A DNA stretch of 64,000 nucleotides from Bacillota bacterium (GCA_023400055.1 JAEXFN010000028.1:75743-139742), one strand, 5' to 3'. Counted from the first letter of the stretch, positions 8,091 through 17,513 are shown. The notes: generated by a model not told the origin, from the sequence alone. Program-made: numbers and translations.

Positions 8091-8386
8091 CTACAGCGTA
8101 TTGCCAAGACGGGTTTGATTTTTTAAAGGAACTTGGCTTTACTGTCATAGATGACTTGATAACGGGTAAACTTGCAAACCTCTTTCAGCCTTTGTCTGTG
8201 CTGATGGTAGCTCTAATAAAACCAAGAAGGATGACAGCAGATTAATAGGTCAAATTGTAAATGCTTGCAATTTGAAATTTGTAGGATAATATGATGAGGC
8301 TTAACGATTTCAAATAAGTTTCAAAATCGTTAAAAAATTTTAATGGAATTGGCAGGATAATCATTTTGGATAGAGAACTAAATATA
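8091..8386. other. Intergenic stretch upstream of the LacI-family gene
   Basis: About 300 bases with no intact gene. A short plus-strand open stretch ending near 8289 reads CADGSSNKTKKDDSRLIGQI and may be the 3' scrap of a lost gene that I cannot name. The rest is AT-rich and probably carries the promoter of the downstream regulator. Confidence 0.4.
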
Positions 8387-8400
8387 TTGAAACGTTTCAA
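8387..8400. promoter_or_regulatory. LacI-family operator upstream of the regulator gene
   Basis: Perfect palindrome TTGAAACGTTTCAA with the central CG typical of LacI/GalR-family operators, 38 bases before the regulator start. A near copy is at 9605-9618. The half-site spacing (5-CG-5) differs from the CcpA cre site (6-CG-6), so autoregulation by the adjacent LacI protein is the simpler reading. Confidence 0.75.
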
Positions 8401-8438
8401 AATTATTTGAATAAATCAAAGACTAAAGAGGTAATTTA

Positions 8439-9446
8439 GTGACGACAATGAAAGATGTGGCTAAAACGGCCGGAGTATCTTTGGGAACAGTGTCAAATGT
8501 CTTGAATGGACGGGAGGTAGTCCAGGACGAAACACGTCTGAAAGTGCTTCAGGTTATGAAACAATTGAATTATGTTCCCAACTCCGTGGCGCGCGCCTTG
8601 AAAACCAACCGTACCCAAATTATTGGAATCATGCTTCCCAGCATTACGAACCCGTTTTACGCCACGATTGCCCGGGTCGCAGATGATGTTGTTCAGAATC
8701 TGGGGTATACCCTCCTTATTAGCAATACCGACCGTAATCCGAACCGGGAATTCGAATCGGCTAAAGCCCTCCTGGAAAAGGGAGTGGACGGGATAATCTG
8801 GATTGCCAAAAGCATGCGTTTCAAGGAATTGTCACTGGAACTGAATGAGCGGCTCCCGATTTTATACGTTGATTCCGAATTGAATGAGAGTGAGGGTGAT
8901 CAGTTATCCGTGGATAACTACCAGGGTGGAGCTCTGGCGGCGGAACACTTATACCAACTGGGACACCGTAAAATTGCGGTGATTGAGGGTCCCAAAGAGG
9001 CCAAAAAGTCCTGGAATCGGATCCCCGGGTTTTATAACAAGCTTTTAGAGCATGGCATCAGTATAGAAAAGAATTTAATCCGGATTGGCAATTTTGAATT
9101 TGACAGCGGGTACGATTATATGCGCTCTCTGTTAAAAGAAGATTCAGAATTTACCGCGCTATTTGCGGCCAATGACATGATGGCGGTGGGAGCGATTACC
9201 GCCGCCCGGGAAGCGGGACTGAAAGTTCCCGATGATCTATCGGTGGTGGGATTTGACGATATCATGCTGGCGCAATATTTTGATCCGGCGTTATCAACGG
9301 TGCGTCAGCCCGCCGAACAACTCGGCCGGTTCGCTGTGGAAATGTTGATGAAACGAATCAATGATCCGGGAATTCCCCACAAATACGAAGTGCTTCCCAC
9401 GGAATTTATTCCGCGAAAGTCAAGCCGGTTCATTGGGTCCGTTTAG
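8439..9446 (+). CDS. LacI-family transcriptional regulator
   Basis: 335 residues. The N-terminal helix-turn-helix reads MKDVAKTAGVSLGTVSNVLNG (4-24), followed by the hinge helix PNSVARALKT, then a periplasmic-binding-protein-like effector domain (from IIGIMLPSITNPFYA to the C terminus) with VVGFDDIMLAQYFDPALSTVRQP. GTG 8439 is favoured because AGAGGTAA lies 6-10 bases upstream and MTTMKDVA is the normal N terminus. Two matching palindromes flank the gene, one before it and one before the ABC operon, so it probably represses both itself and the transport/catabolic genes at 9696-15788 until a sugar ligand binds. Confidence 0.93.
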   Translation: MTTMKDVAKTAGVSLGTVSNVLNGREVVQDETRLKVLQVMKQLNYVPNSVARALKTNRTQIIGIMLPSITNPFYATIARVADDVVQNLGYTLLISNTDRNPNREFESAKALLEKGVDGIIWIAKSMRFKELSLELNERLPILYVDSELNESEGDQLSVDNYQGGALAAEHLYQLGHRKIAVIEGPKEAKKSWNRIPGFYNKLLEHGISIEKNLIRIGNFEFDSGYDYMRSLLKEDSEFTALFAANDMMAVGAITAAREAGLKVPDDLSVVGFDDIMLAQYFDPALSTVRQPAEQLGRFAVEMLMKRINDPGIPHKYEVLPTEFIPRKSSRFIGSV

Positions 9447-9450
9447 AAGC

Positions 9451-9562
9451 GTTGTGGTACCCTTTCCCGAAAGTCAGGGGTATCACAAAAGCTCAGGGAA
9501 GCAAGTAGATAAAGTCGTTTCAAACCTTTTACAGATTGAATCGGTTGTAAAGCGACTTTATC
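9451..9562. other. Hairpin pair between the LacI gene and the ABC operon
   Basis: GTGGTACCC / GGGTATCAC (9451-9486) forms a stem just after the LacI stop, without a strong T-run. A second inverted repeat, GATAAAGTCG (9508-9517) with CGACTTTATC (9553-9562), follows. They may terminate the regulator transcript or form a second regulatory site; the function is inferred. Confidence 0.45.
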
Positions 9563-9604
9563 CCATGACTTTAGCTACGCGCTCATTTTTTTTTAGGCAA
9601 GAAA

Positions 9605-9618
9605 TTGAAACGTTTTAA
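9605..9618. promoter_or_regulatory. LacI-family operator upstream of the ABC sugar operon
   Basis: TTGAAACGTTTTAA differs from the palindrome at 8387-8400 by a single base. It lies about 80 bases before the substrate-binding-protein gene, placing it in or just after the operon promoter. Confidence 0.7.
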
Positions 9619-9695
9619 TTTTGCTGAATGGAGGTGATCTTCCCAGAAAAACACAGTGAGGAAGGATTTCCAAAAATAAAAAAGGGGGTAGATTG

Positions 9696-11000
9696 ATGAT
9701 GAAATCCAGGAAGTTCAGAGTGCTCGTTCTAATGCTAATGGTATTATTGCTGATGGCAGTCGCTTTTGCCGCAACGCCCGCCAAGTTTTCCGGAAAAGTG
9801 ATTAACTGGGCGACATTTTTAAGCTATGGCGGAATCGATCAATTACGAACGATTGTAAAAGGTTGGGAGAAAGAAACCGGCGCCAAAGTGAATATTGTGA
9901 TCTTACCGCATCCAGGACTGGCCGAAAAAGTATTCATGGACTTCCAGGCCGGTATTAACACCTACGATTTGGTTACATTGAACTATCCCAAACTCGGGCA
10001 ATTCGTAGAGAGTGGATTACTCGAACCTTTAGACGCCTATGTCCAAAACTCCAACAATCGTAACGCGGAGATTAAAGATTTTATCCCTTACTTATTAGAT
10101 ACATACGGCCGTTGGGACAATAAATTATACGGTTTTCCATTGAAAGCGGACGGCCGTTTGTTCCTCTATCGGAAAGATGTTTTTGCCAAATATAGTAAGA
10201 CGGTTCCAAAAACCTGGGATGAGTATGTGCAGATGGCGAAGTTCTTTAACGGTAAGGACTGGAATGGTGATGGCAAACCGGAATACGGCTGCGCGGTCCG
10301 GTTTGACAGCGATGTGGTTGCTGGAGGGCGTTTCGCCGAGATCATGGCCGGTCACGGCGGGCAGTTAATAGATGCCAAATGGCAGCCGCATTTGAACTCT
10401 CCGGATGCCATTGCCGCAATGGATAAGGTGATCGAGATGCTCAAATATGCACCCAAAGATACATTGGCGTTCGGATTCACCGAATACAATAATGCCTATC
10501 TGTTGGGACAAATTCCAATGATCCCGACTTGGAGCGAAGTGGCCGGCACTGCTGAAGATTCGACCAAATCCAAAGTAGTTGGGTTGACCGGTTATGCGAT
10601 GATCCCCGGTTCGAAGGCGTTGCTGGGGGGATTCGGAATCTCCATGCTTTCCGCAAGTAAGAATAAGGATGCCGCTTATGATTTCATGACTTGGTTCACC
10701 AGCAAAGCAGTGGAACGAAAACGAGTCACTCAAAAAGGAACCTTTATTTATGAACCGGGGCGGATTTCAACCTATAGCGATCCCAAGCTGGTTAAGAAGT
10801 ACCCTTGGTTCCCCATGTTAAAAGAGAATCTGGCCAACGGCGTGGCGTTGCCGCGGATTCTCGAATCCGACCAAATGATTCAGGTTTTCGGTCAGAGTAT
10901 CCGTCGGGCCGCAGCTGGAGAGTTCACCAGCAAGGCAGCCTTGGATGCCGCTCAGGACAAGTGGATTCAAATTCTGAAAAAAGCGGGACGGATTAAGTAG
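9696..11000 (+). CDS. Sugar ABC transporter substrate-binding protein (CUT1 type)
   Basis: A 434-residue extracytoplasmic solute-binding protein. An N-terminal signal peptide has a basic start (MKSRKFR), a hydrophobic core of Leu/Met/Val, and AFA-A as a signal peptidase I site near residue 25. No lipobox Cys is present, unlike the lipoprotein form common in single-membrane Firmicutes. The mature part follows the family-1 pattern (TWDEYVQMAKFF, DWNGDGKPEYG, GGFGISMLSASKNKDAAYDF). It delivers a carbohydrate to the permeases at 11074 and 11975. The start is ATG 9696 behind AAAAAGGGGG. No ATPase gene is nearby; CUT1 systems often share one encoded elsewhere. Confidence 0.93.
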   Translation: MMKSRKFRVLVLMLMVLLLMAVAFAATPAKFSGKVINWATFLSYGGIDQLRTIVKGWEKETGAKVNIVILPHPGLAEKVFMDFQAGINTYDLVTLNYPKLGQFVESGLLEPLDAYVQNSNNRNAEIKDFIPYLLDTYGRWDNKLYGFPLKADGRLFLYRKDVFAKYSKTVPKTWDEYVQMAKFFNGKDWNGDGKPEYGCAVRFDSDVVAGGRFAEIMAGHGGQLIDAKWQPHLNSPDAIAAMDKVIEMLKYAPKDTLAFGFTEYNNAYLLGQIPMIPTWSEVAGTAEDSTKSKVVGLTGYAMIPGSKALLGGFGISMLSASKNKDAAYDFMTWFTSKAVERKRVTQKGTFIYEPGRISTYSDPKLVKKYPWFPMLKENLANGVALPRILESDQMIQVFGQSIRRAAAGEFTSKAALDAAQDKWIQILKKAGRIK

Positions 11001-11012
11001 TTCAGTTAATCT

Positions 11013-11045
11013 AAAAGGGGCCGCTTTTCACAGCGGTCCCTTTTC
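11013..11045 (+). terminator. Attenuating hairpin between binding protein and permeases
   Basis: Stem AAAAGGGGCCGCT / AGCGGTCCCTTTT with a 6-base loop and a short T-run. It probably lets part of transcription through, so that binding protein is made in excess over permeases. Confidence 0.65.
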
Positions 11046-11073
11046 CCAAACGAAATGAGGTGAATCGAACATC

Positions 11074-11982
11074 ATGGGTTTGAATAAGTCACCGAATCAC
11101 AATTGGACAACGATGGAAAAAGCCTTCATGCCGGTAGTGTTTATCGGTCCCGGAATCCTGCTTCTAGCGGTGTTCATCCTTTATCCGATCTTATTTTCAT
11201 TCGGAATCAGTTTTAAAGATTTTACCCTGGCGAATATGGCCGAATCATCCTGGAACGGGCTGGAGAATTACAGCTTTGTGCTGAAGGATCCCGTATTTTG
11301 GACATCGGTGCGGACCACTTTAATTCTGGCACTGTTCACCGTATTTTTTTCGTTTATTTTGGCATTGGGTTTTGCGATATTGTTGATGGCGATCAAGGGT
11401 AGGCAACTCTTTGCTTCACTCATTTTGACCCCAATCACAGTCGCTCCGGTAGTGGTCGGGTTATTGTTTAAAATCATGTTTTCCAAAAGTTACGGCGTAG
11501 TGGATTATATTTTCGGGGTATTGCATATTCCCGCCCTCAACTGGTTGGCCGATCCCCATGTCGCTATCTGGACTGTTATCACAGTGGGGATCTGGATGGC
11601 CATCCCCTTAAATACCATCATTTTGCTTGCGGCGCTTCAAGGGGTTCCCGACGAGCTTTATGAGTCAGCGGCCTTGGATGGCGCGAGTTCCTGGCAACGA
11701 TTGCTTCATATCACCCTCCCGTATATCAAGCCGGTGAGTGGAGCGGTGGTTTTGATGTCAACCATCAATGCGATTAAAGAATTTGATGTGGTTTATAGCT
11801 TGACTTCAGGCGGCCCGGGAATTTCAACGCTGACAGTTACTTATTATGCCAATAATATCGGTTTTGAAGTGTTCCAGCTCGGACGAGCGGCAGCCGCTTC
11901 CAATATTATCTTTCTTTTAATTATCATCGCAACCGTTTTGCTTTCGATGACATTCTTCCGGAGGGAGGACCGTAATGCCTAA
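11074..11982 (+). CDS. Sugar ABC transporter permease (MalF/UgpA type)
   Basis: 302 residues with about six membrane segments; the first (PVVFIGPGILLLAVFILYP) starts near residue 23. The cytoplasmic EAA loop reads DELYESAALDGASSWQRLLH, where the Gly contacts the ATPase. The family pairs with a MalG-type partner, which follows with an 8-base overlap, so the two are translationally coupled. GAGGTGA lies upstream of ATG 11074. Substrate is a carbohydrate of unknown type, presumably the inducer of the LacI-family regulator. Confidence 0.93.
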   Translation: MGLNKSPNHNWTTMEKAFMPVVFIGPGILLLAVFILYPILFSFGISFKDFTLANMAESSWNGLENYSFVLKDPVFWTSVRTTLILALFTVFFSFILALGFAILLMAIKGRQLFASLILTPITVAPVVVGLLFKIMFSKSYGVVDYIFGVLHIPALNWLADPHVAIWTVITVGIWMAIPLNTIILLAALQGVPDELYESAALDGASSWQRLLHITLPYIKPVSGAVVLMSTINAIKEFDVVYSLTSGGPGISTLTVTYYANNIGFEVFQLGRAAAASNIIFLLIIIATVLLSMTFFRREDRNA

Positions 11983-12817
11983 TCACGCTAAATGGACCAA
12001 AGTATCCTCCAAAACCGCGCTGTATGTTGCGGCGACATTTTTTACTTTATTGATGGTTTTCCCGGTCTACTGGCTTTTTGCAACTTCCATGAAAGCCGAT
12101 GTCGATATGTACAAAATTCCGCCGCTCTGGTTTCCCAATCCAACGTTGAATAATTATCAACAAGCCTTCGCGATGCGGCCGTTATGGCAGTATGTTATCA
12201 ACAGCATCGTTATTACTACGGTGACCACAGTAATTTCGGTGCTGGTCGGCTCGATGGCGGGTTATGGTTTCTCCCGGTTTAAGTTTAAAGGCAGCGGCTG
12301 GTTAATGATGGGTATTTTGGCGACCCGAATGATTCCCCCGATTACGCTGGTATTTCCGTTGTTTATCGTCATGCGCAACTTGCATCTGCTGGATACATAC
12401 TTGTCGTTGATTTTGGCATATACCACTTTCAACACCCCGTTTGCCATCTTTTTAATGTATGGCTTCTTTGAAAATGTCCCTCAAGAACTTGAAGAAGCGG
12501 CAGTTATCGACGGGTGCTCCCGAATGGCGGCCTTTTATCGGATTATTCTGCCCATTTCACTACCGGGAGTCATCTCGACTTCGATCATGTGTATTTTGCT
12601 CGCCTGGAAGGATTTTCTCTGGGCATTACGATTCACTTATAGTCCCGCTTCACAGACCATCCCTGTCGGTATCACCACCTATATCAGTAATGTTGGAATT
12701 GCCTGGGGACCAGTGACCGCTGTAGGTTCATTATCGGTGATACCCTTGCTCATTTTTTCTTTAATCGTTCAAAAGTACATGGTCAAGGGGTTAATGGCTG
12801 GAGCTGTTAAAGGTTAA
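11975..12817 (+). CDS. Sugar ABC transporter permease (MalG/UgpE type)
   Basis: 280 residues, six predicted membrane segments, first at about 14-34. The EAA motif is QELEEAAVIDGCSRMAAFYR, followed by LPISLPG, as in MalG-like permeases. It overlaps the upstream permease by 8 bases and forms the second half of the channel. The C terminus ends QKYMVKGLMAGAVKG, the standard tail of this family. The operon continues 34 bases later. Confidence 0.94.
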   Translation: MPNHAKWTKVSSKTALYVAATFFTLLMVFPVYWLFATSMKADVDMYKIPPLWFPNPTLNNYQQAFAMRPLWQYVINSIVITTVTTVISVLVGSMAGYGFSRFKFKGSGWLMMGILATRMIPPITLVFPLFIVMRNLHLLDTYLSLILAYTTFNTPFAIFLMYGFFENVPQELEEAAVIDGCSRMAAFYRIILPISLPGVISTSIMCILLAWKDFLWALRFTYSPASQTIPVGITTYISNVGIAWGPVTAVGSLSVIPLLIFSLIVQKYMVKGLMAGAVKG

Positions 12818-12851
12818 TGGCAGCGAACAAATTATTCAGGAGGAAAACATC

Positions 12852-13877
12852 ATGTCAAAAATTCGTTTAGCTTTGATTGGAACCGGGTATATCGCGCAAG
12901 CGGAGCATATTCCGGCGATTTTAAATTGCAAGGATTGTGAATTGGTGGCGTTGGTCGATCCGAGGCCGCGACTTCTGAAAGCATTGGGTGAACGTCTGAA
13001 TGTTCAAACCTACCCCACGCTCTTTGAAGCCCTTAATGGATGCGAGTTTGATGTGGTGGATATCTGTACAGGTCCGCTGGTCCATGAGGAGTTAATTAAA
13101 GCGGCGGCGATGGCCGGAAAACATATTCTGGTTGAAAAACCGTTGACTCATAGTGTGACTCAGGCGGAAGCCGCGTTAAAAGTGGTCAAAGAACATGGCG
13201 TGAAACTGATGGTCGGCTATATGCGACGTTTTGACGATGACGTACTTAAAGTCAAGGAACTGATTGAAAACGGTAAAGTGGGAAAGATTCAGTCGATTTT
13301 GACTTTGTTCAAACTTGTTTTTAAACCCTATTATATCCCGGTGATCGATCCGGTGAACGAGGATAGGCCAGTTGAGCTGCAGGCATCCCCGGAGCCGGTT
13401 GACTTGCTTCCGGCCGATCAAATCATTAATCAATCGATTCATCACCTGAACCTCATCCGCTTCTTGGGAGGAGAAATTGCCGAGGTGACCGCGGTCCAAA
13501 AAACCGAACAGATCTGTAATATTCTGTTTCGAATGGAAAATGGCGCCTTAGGTAACCATTGTCACGCCGGCGGAATGGGAAATGGGGAAGAGTTCTGGGT
13601 ATTCGGGGATGGCGGTTCGATTCACAGTCGGCTGTGGTCGCCTCATCTGCCCTATCAATTTCCGGAGACGGTGCATTATGATCCGGCGGCATCCTTGGAG
13701 AGCAAGTTGGTAATGCCGCGGCTTAATCCTTATCAGAATGAGATAGACGTCTTTATGAAATGGATCTGCGACGGAGGAACCAATCCTGCCTCCGGAGAGG
13801 ATGCGGTTCGCGACTTGAAAGTGATTGAGAAGATTCATGAAGCAATTCGGAGCTTAAAGGGAGTATCCGTTCAATAA
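12852..13877 (+). CDS. Gfo/Idh/MocA-family oxidoreductase
   Basis: 341 residues. The N-terminal Rossmann fold has GTGYIAQAEHIPAI (9-22) for NAD(P) and the family motif VEKPLTHS near residue 95, whose Lys-Pro helps bind cofactor and substrate. The C-terminal alpha/beta domain includes QSIHHLNLIRFLGGE, with the catalytic-type His in an HHLN-like motif. Such enzymes oxidise or epimerise cyclic polyols and sugars. With a second homologue at 14763 and a TIM-barrel isomerase between them, the operon may oxidise, isomerise and reduce an imported sugar, as in inositol- or keto-sugar-type routes. The exact substrate cannot be read from sequence. Confidence 0.92.
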   Translation: MSKIRLALIGTGYIAQAEHIPAILNCKDCELVALVDPRPRLLKALGERLNVQTYPTLFEALNGCEFDVVDICTGPLVHEELIKAAAMAGKHILVEKPLTHSVTQAEAALKVVKEHGVKLMVGYMRRFDDDVLKVKELIENGKVGKIQSILTLFKLVFKPYYIPVIDPVNEDRPVELQASPEPVDLLPADQIINQSIHHLNLIRFLGGEIAEVTAVQKTEQICNILFRMENGALGNHCHAGGMGNGEEFWVFGDGGSIHSRLWSPHLPYQFPETVHYDPAASLESKLVMPRLNPYQNEIDVFMKWICDGGTNPASGEDAVRDLKVIEKIHEAIRSLKGVSVQ

Positions 13878-13898
13878 AGGTAAAAGGAGGATTTACTG

Positions 13899-14726
13899 AT
13901 GATTCAATTATCGGGTTTTGCGGACGAAATTGCGGTTGATCCCATCGAACAGTTGGACGTGCTGGAGGCGGAAGGGATCAAAGCCTTGGAATTACGCAGC
14001 GCTTGGGGAAAGAATGTTCTCAAGTTCGATTCCCATGACTTGGACACTTTAAAGAAATTATTTCAACAGCGAGGTTTTACGGTCTCGGCCATTGGTTCTC
14101 CGATCGGCAAATATCCGATTACGGAAGATTTTGCACCACATTTAAATGATTTCCGGCGAATCGTCGCGATCGCCCGTTTTTTTGAAACCCCCAATATCCG
14201 GATATTTTCATTTTTTATTCCGGGTGATCAAGACCCCGCTCGTTATCGGGATGAGGTCCTGCGGCGTCTGCGAGTCTTCGTTGCTGAAGTGAAGGGAGAG
14301 CCCATCGTACTCCTCCATGAGAACGAAAAAGAAATATTCGGCGATGTGAGCAGCCGTTGCCTTGATATACACTCCTCAATCCAATCGCCGCAATTTCGGG
14401 GGATTATTGATCCCGCCAATTTCGTTCAGATGGGTGAGAGACCATTCAGTGCCTGCTGGCCGAAGCTGAAAAATTATATCGATTATATGCATATCAAAGA
14501 TGCCATTTTGGCCACCAAAGAAGTGGTCCCGGCCGGTGAAGGCGATGGGGAGATCGAACCTTTAATTAAGGATTTAGTGAAACGTGGCTATGACGGCTAT
14601 TTATCTTTGGAGCCACACCTCAATGTCTCCCATACCAGTATTGGGATAACTGGAGCCGATGGTTTCCGGCGGACCGTCAAAGCGCTGAAACGGATTCTAG
14701 ACCAAAACGGGATTCTCTATTGTTGA
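13899..14726 (+). CDS. Sugar phosphate isomerase/epimerase-like TIM barrel
   Basis: 275 residues of the AP-endonuclease-2-like xylose-isomerase TIM-barrel fold. Metal-ligand positions are visible as LLHENEKEIFG, GIIDPANF, YMHIKDA and LSLEPHL, with Glu, Asp, His and Glu expected to hold a divalent cation. The family includes IolE/IolI/IolH, hydroxypyruvate isomerase and sugar epimerases. AAAAGGAGG precedes ATG 13899, 21 bases after the previous stop, so it is the same operon. It probably acts between the two dehydrogenases on either side. Confidence 0.88.
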   Translation: MIQLSGFADEIAVDPIEQLDVLEAEGIKALELRSAWGKNVLKFDSHDLDTLKKLFQQRGFTVSAIGSPIGKYPITEDFAPHLNDFRRIVAIARFFETPNIRIFSFFIPGDQDPARYRDEVLRRLRVFVAEVKGEPIVLLHENEKEIFGDVSSRCLDIHSSIQSPQFRGIIDPANFVQMGERPFSACWPKLKNYIDYMHIKDAILATKEVVPAGEGDGEIEPLIKDLVKRGYDGYLSLEPHLNVSHTSIGITGADGFRRTVKALKRILDQNGILYC

Positions 14727-14762
14727 TCGGAACAGTTAAAACACGATGAAAGGGGACTTCCG

Positions 14763-15788
14763 TTGATTACTCAACAACTTGGTATCGCAGTGGTTGGATG
14801 CGGCATGATCGGCAAATACCATCTGCGGGCAATTCAAACAATCCCTGAATTACGGATCATTGGCGTCTGGGACAAGGTGACGGAAGCTTCCGACAAGACT
14901 GCCCATATATTCAATACGAAGTCTTATCGAAGTTTTTCTGAATTAATTAGTGATCCTGGAGTGGATGTGGTTGACATCTGCCTGCCCAGTGGGTTTCATA
15001 GCGAAGCGGGTTGTGCGGTCGCCAATGCCGGCAAGCATGTGATTGTCGAAAAGCCCATCGACATTACCATGGAAAAAGCCACTCGTCTAGTGGATACCTG
15101 CCGGCACGCCAAGGTTTTCTTGGCGCTCATCTTGCAGAATCGTTTCAGTCCTTCGGTGTTAAAGGTAAAACAGGCCTTGAACGAGAATGCGCTAGGCCGT
15201 CTCCTGGCCGGGGAAGCGACCATTAAATGGTTTCGGGAACCCAGCTACTATCAGAGCAGTCCTTGGAAGGGAACCAAAGCAGTGGATGGCGGCGGTGCTT
15301 TAATCAATCAGGGGATTCATACCATCGATCTTTTCCAATGGTTTCTTGGCGATGTCCGATCCTTGACAAGTATGGTCAAGACCACTCTCCATCCGATCGA
15401 GGTAGAGGATTTGGCTATAGCTCTCTTAGAATTTAAGAATGGAGCGCTGGGAACCATCACCGGCTCCACGGCCATGAAGCCCGGGTTCCCCGAACGGATT
15501 GAGCTTTATGGCAGCCAAGGGACCATTGCTCTGGAAGCGGGGCGAGTGGTTCGTTGGCAAATCGACGGTCAACGCGAGGAAGACTATTTGGACTCTGCTC
15601 CAAGTGGAAGTGGCAATTCAGATCCGAAGGGCATTTTGATAGATAATCACCAAAGACAATTGATGGCAATTGCCAAGGCCATTGCCAATGGAAATCAACC
15701 TCCGGTCTCCGGTATGGAAGCTCTCGTTTCCCTTAAAATAATCTTGGATATCTATGCCGCTAACGGGAAATGGCTGAGAAAGGATTAA
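14763..15788 (+). CDS. Second Gfo/Idh/MocA-family oxidoreductase
   Basis: 341 residues. The Rossmann motif VVGCGMIGKYHLRAI lies near the N terminus, and VEKPIDITMEKA carries the family EKP motif. GGGALINQGIHTIDLFQWF holds the catalytic-type His in the C-terminal domain, and NRFSPSVLKVKQAL lies between. It starts at TTG 14763 behind AAAGGGG. It is clearly divergent from the homologue at 12852, so it likely handles another step of the same pathway. It is the last intact gene of the operon. Confidence 0.91.
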   Translation: MITQQLGIAVVGCGMIGKYHLRAIQTIPELRIIGVWDKVTEASDKTAHIFNTKSYRSFSELISDPGVDVVDICLPSGFHSEAGCAVANAGKHVIVEKPIDITMEKATRLVDTCRHAKVFLALILQNRFSPSVLKVKQALNENALGRLLAGEATIKWFREPSYYQSSPWKGTKAVDGGGALINQGIHTIDLFQWFLGDVRSLTSMVKTTLHPIEVEDLAIALLEFKNGALGTITGSTAMKPGFPERIELYGSQGTIALEAGRVVRWQIDGQREEDYLDSAPSGSGNSDPKGILIDNHQRQLMAIAKAIANGNQPPVSGMEALVSLKIILDIYAANGKWLRKD

Positions 15789-16129
15789 CAAAAAGGGGAT
15801 TCTGTTAATTACTCAGATCTGTCATTTAGATTGGGGCCGCAAAGTGTTACTGCAAGCGCCCACTGATTTGACCGCTCGGAATATGCACGATATGTTTACA
15901 AACAGCTTTATGGGGCAAGCAATGGAGTGAATGGAAACCAGCCCCATTATCGAAAAACAGTCCTGGTAGAACCGCCAAATATAGGGCATATATGGATTTG
16001 GATATGCTTGATGGCCGAAAAAGTGAAGAAGGAGAACAAGTAACTGAAAAATGGCCAATTAAAAATGCGTGAGCAGTAATAATAATAGGACAAGCCGGTT
16101 ACAAAAACCAGCCGATAGTTTTTTATACA
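15789..16129 (+). other. Decayed 3' end of the sugar operon
   Basis: Just after the stop, AAAAAGGGGATTCTGTTAAT resembles the ribosome site and start of the 14763 gene. A short open stretch (15806-15930) reads ITQICHLDWGRKVLLQAPTD and ends at TGA. Beyond it no frame stays open. This looks like the start of a further operon gene that has been lost. I cannot name its product. Confidence 0.4.
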
Positions 16130-16169
16130 TTAAAACGCCACTTCACACTGGGCTGAAGTGGCGTTTTAA
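16130..16169. terminator. Perfect 16-bp inverted repeat, bidirectional terminator candidate
   Basis: Arms TTAAAACGCCACTTCA and TGAAGTGGCGTTTTAA with an 8-base loop. The outer AAAA/TTTT gives T-runs in both directions, so it can end the sugar operon and any minus-strand transcript. Confidence 0.75.
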
Positions 16170-16172
16170 ATT

Positions 16173-16745
16173 CTGTCCTCTGGCCGGAATTAGGGGCAAA
16201 AAGTTCTTGCATCAGCAAAACCGCTTGCTTTATTGCCTCAACAGAACTAAATATTTTTGTGTAGCTGCCTTCCCTTGTGCTTGTGCAGCCATAGCGGCAT
16301 TCATGATAAAGTGATCTCAATACCATGCCTGCATATTCTGCTGATAGTCAATTGAAAAGCCCGAATCCTCAAACAGTTTCATCATACTGGTGTGCCGTTT
16401 CTTGGAAGCCGTAGTATCTGCCGATTCCAGATAAATTGAATGCATAAAGCCACCTTTTAGTAGATTTCCATCAATTCCACCACTGGCCACCCGGAAACCC
16501 CCCATATAACTTGATCCCAAGGCAAAGGCGCGGCGATGTCCTTCATATCGCCCCAAATATTGTTGAAAAACAATACTGTTGCATTGCCGACAACAGGTGC
16601 CACGACTTTTATTACATCATCCACCTGAAAGAGATTAACACTGATAACAATGATGTCGTAATTGTGCCTCAGGTCAATCTTTTCCGCTAGATTTACAGGC
16701 CATCTTTCCTTTACCGCATCCCCTTTGGGTTTTTCCTGTCATCCA
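16173..16745 (-). pseudogene. Ketopantoate-reductase-family (PanE/ApbA-like) remnant
   Basis: Reading the minus strand, fragments in different frames follow the family order. YDIIVISVNLFQVDDVIKVV and GNATVLFFNNIWGDMKD (16680-16560) come first, then a frame with GGFMHSIYLESADTT and RHTSMMKLFEDSGFSIDYQQ (16556-16317), then FIMNAAMAAQAQGKA, then KQAVLLMQELFAPNSGQR (to 16175). The NADPH-binding N-terminal GxGxxG part is missing. At least two frameshifts are needed to join the pieces, so the gene is dead. Confidence 0.7.
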
Positions 16746-17513
16746 AAAGATTGTTAAGCAGAAGCAATCGATAGATAATGGAAAATTTAAGTTGAAAATG
16801 AATGCTCACCTTGAGAACTATTGCTACACTAGACTTCATTAAGTATTATAAAGGTATCGTAAAGGGTCAACTGATAAGGTGGCTGTATTCTCAACAATCA
16901 TAAAATACAAAATCTCAAAATTTCGCCATTAGATCCGGTACGGAGACCGTAGACATCAGAATAGGAAACTCATGTTATCTTGGTATTTATTGGTATTTAT
17001 AAGTTCTTGCGACCGCAATTAATTTTATACGATTTAGGATTCGATGCTTTTGAACCTCCTCAAACGAGTAGAATTTTTCTAACACGTTTAATCGTAGGGC
17101 TTGTAGAGCGCGTCTAAATCAAAACTTACAACAAGAAAAGATATCAATATTCTAATAATAAAATAATAAAAATGATTTGGGCATCTTTCCTTATAGGTAA
17201 GATGTTTTTTCTTATCAAAACCAAGTACTATCGTTTACTTTCACTTTCTCTTAATTTTTTATTACTTGTTTTAGCGGTACTTAATTTAGCAACAAAAAAT
17301 ATCTTAACTTTAGCAGGAGTTAAGAATGCGATCGAGAATTATTAATGGTCAGACCATTAGGACACTAGTCATTACAATATTAAATATTATAATTAATTGT
17401 ATTAAGTTATTTTCAAAAATCAGGTGTCTTATTGGATGTCGAAAACAATCAATCAAATATGTAAAGTGAATAAATTTAAAACTTAATCATCGTAATGTTA
17501 TGGAGGTTTTGTA
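16746..17513. other. AT-rich non-coding gap
   Basis: About 770 bases with no convincing gene on either strand and strong AT bias. One hairpin with a T-run lies at 17182-17213. The last 100 bases should contain the promoter of the GntR-family gene, which starts at 17514 behind TGGAGG. Confidence 0.5.
17182..17213 (+). terminator. Terminator-like hairpin in the AT-rich gap
   Basis: CATCTT..CCT / AGG.AAGATG stem followed by TTTTTTCTT. No intact gene precedes it on the plus strand, so it may be left from a lost gene. Confidence 0.5.

Noticed and set aside
8387..8400. CcpA cre site
   Set aside because: Half-site spacing is 5-CG-5 rather than 6-CG-6, and an identical-type site flanks the local LacI gene.
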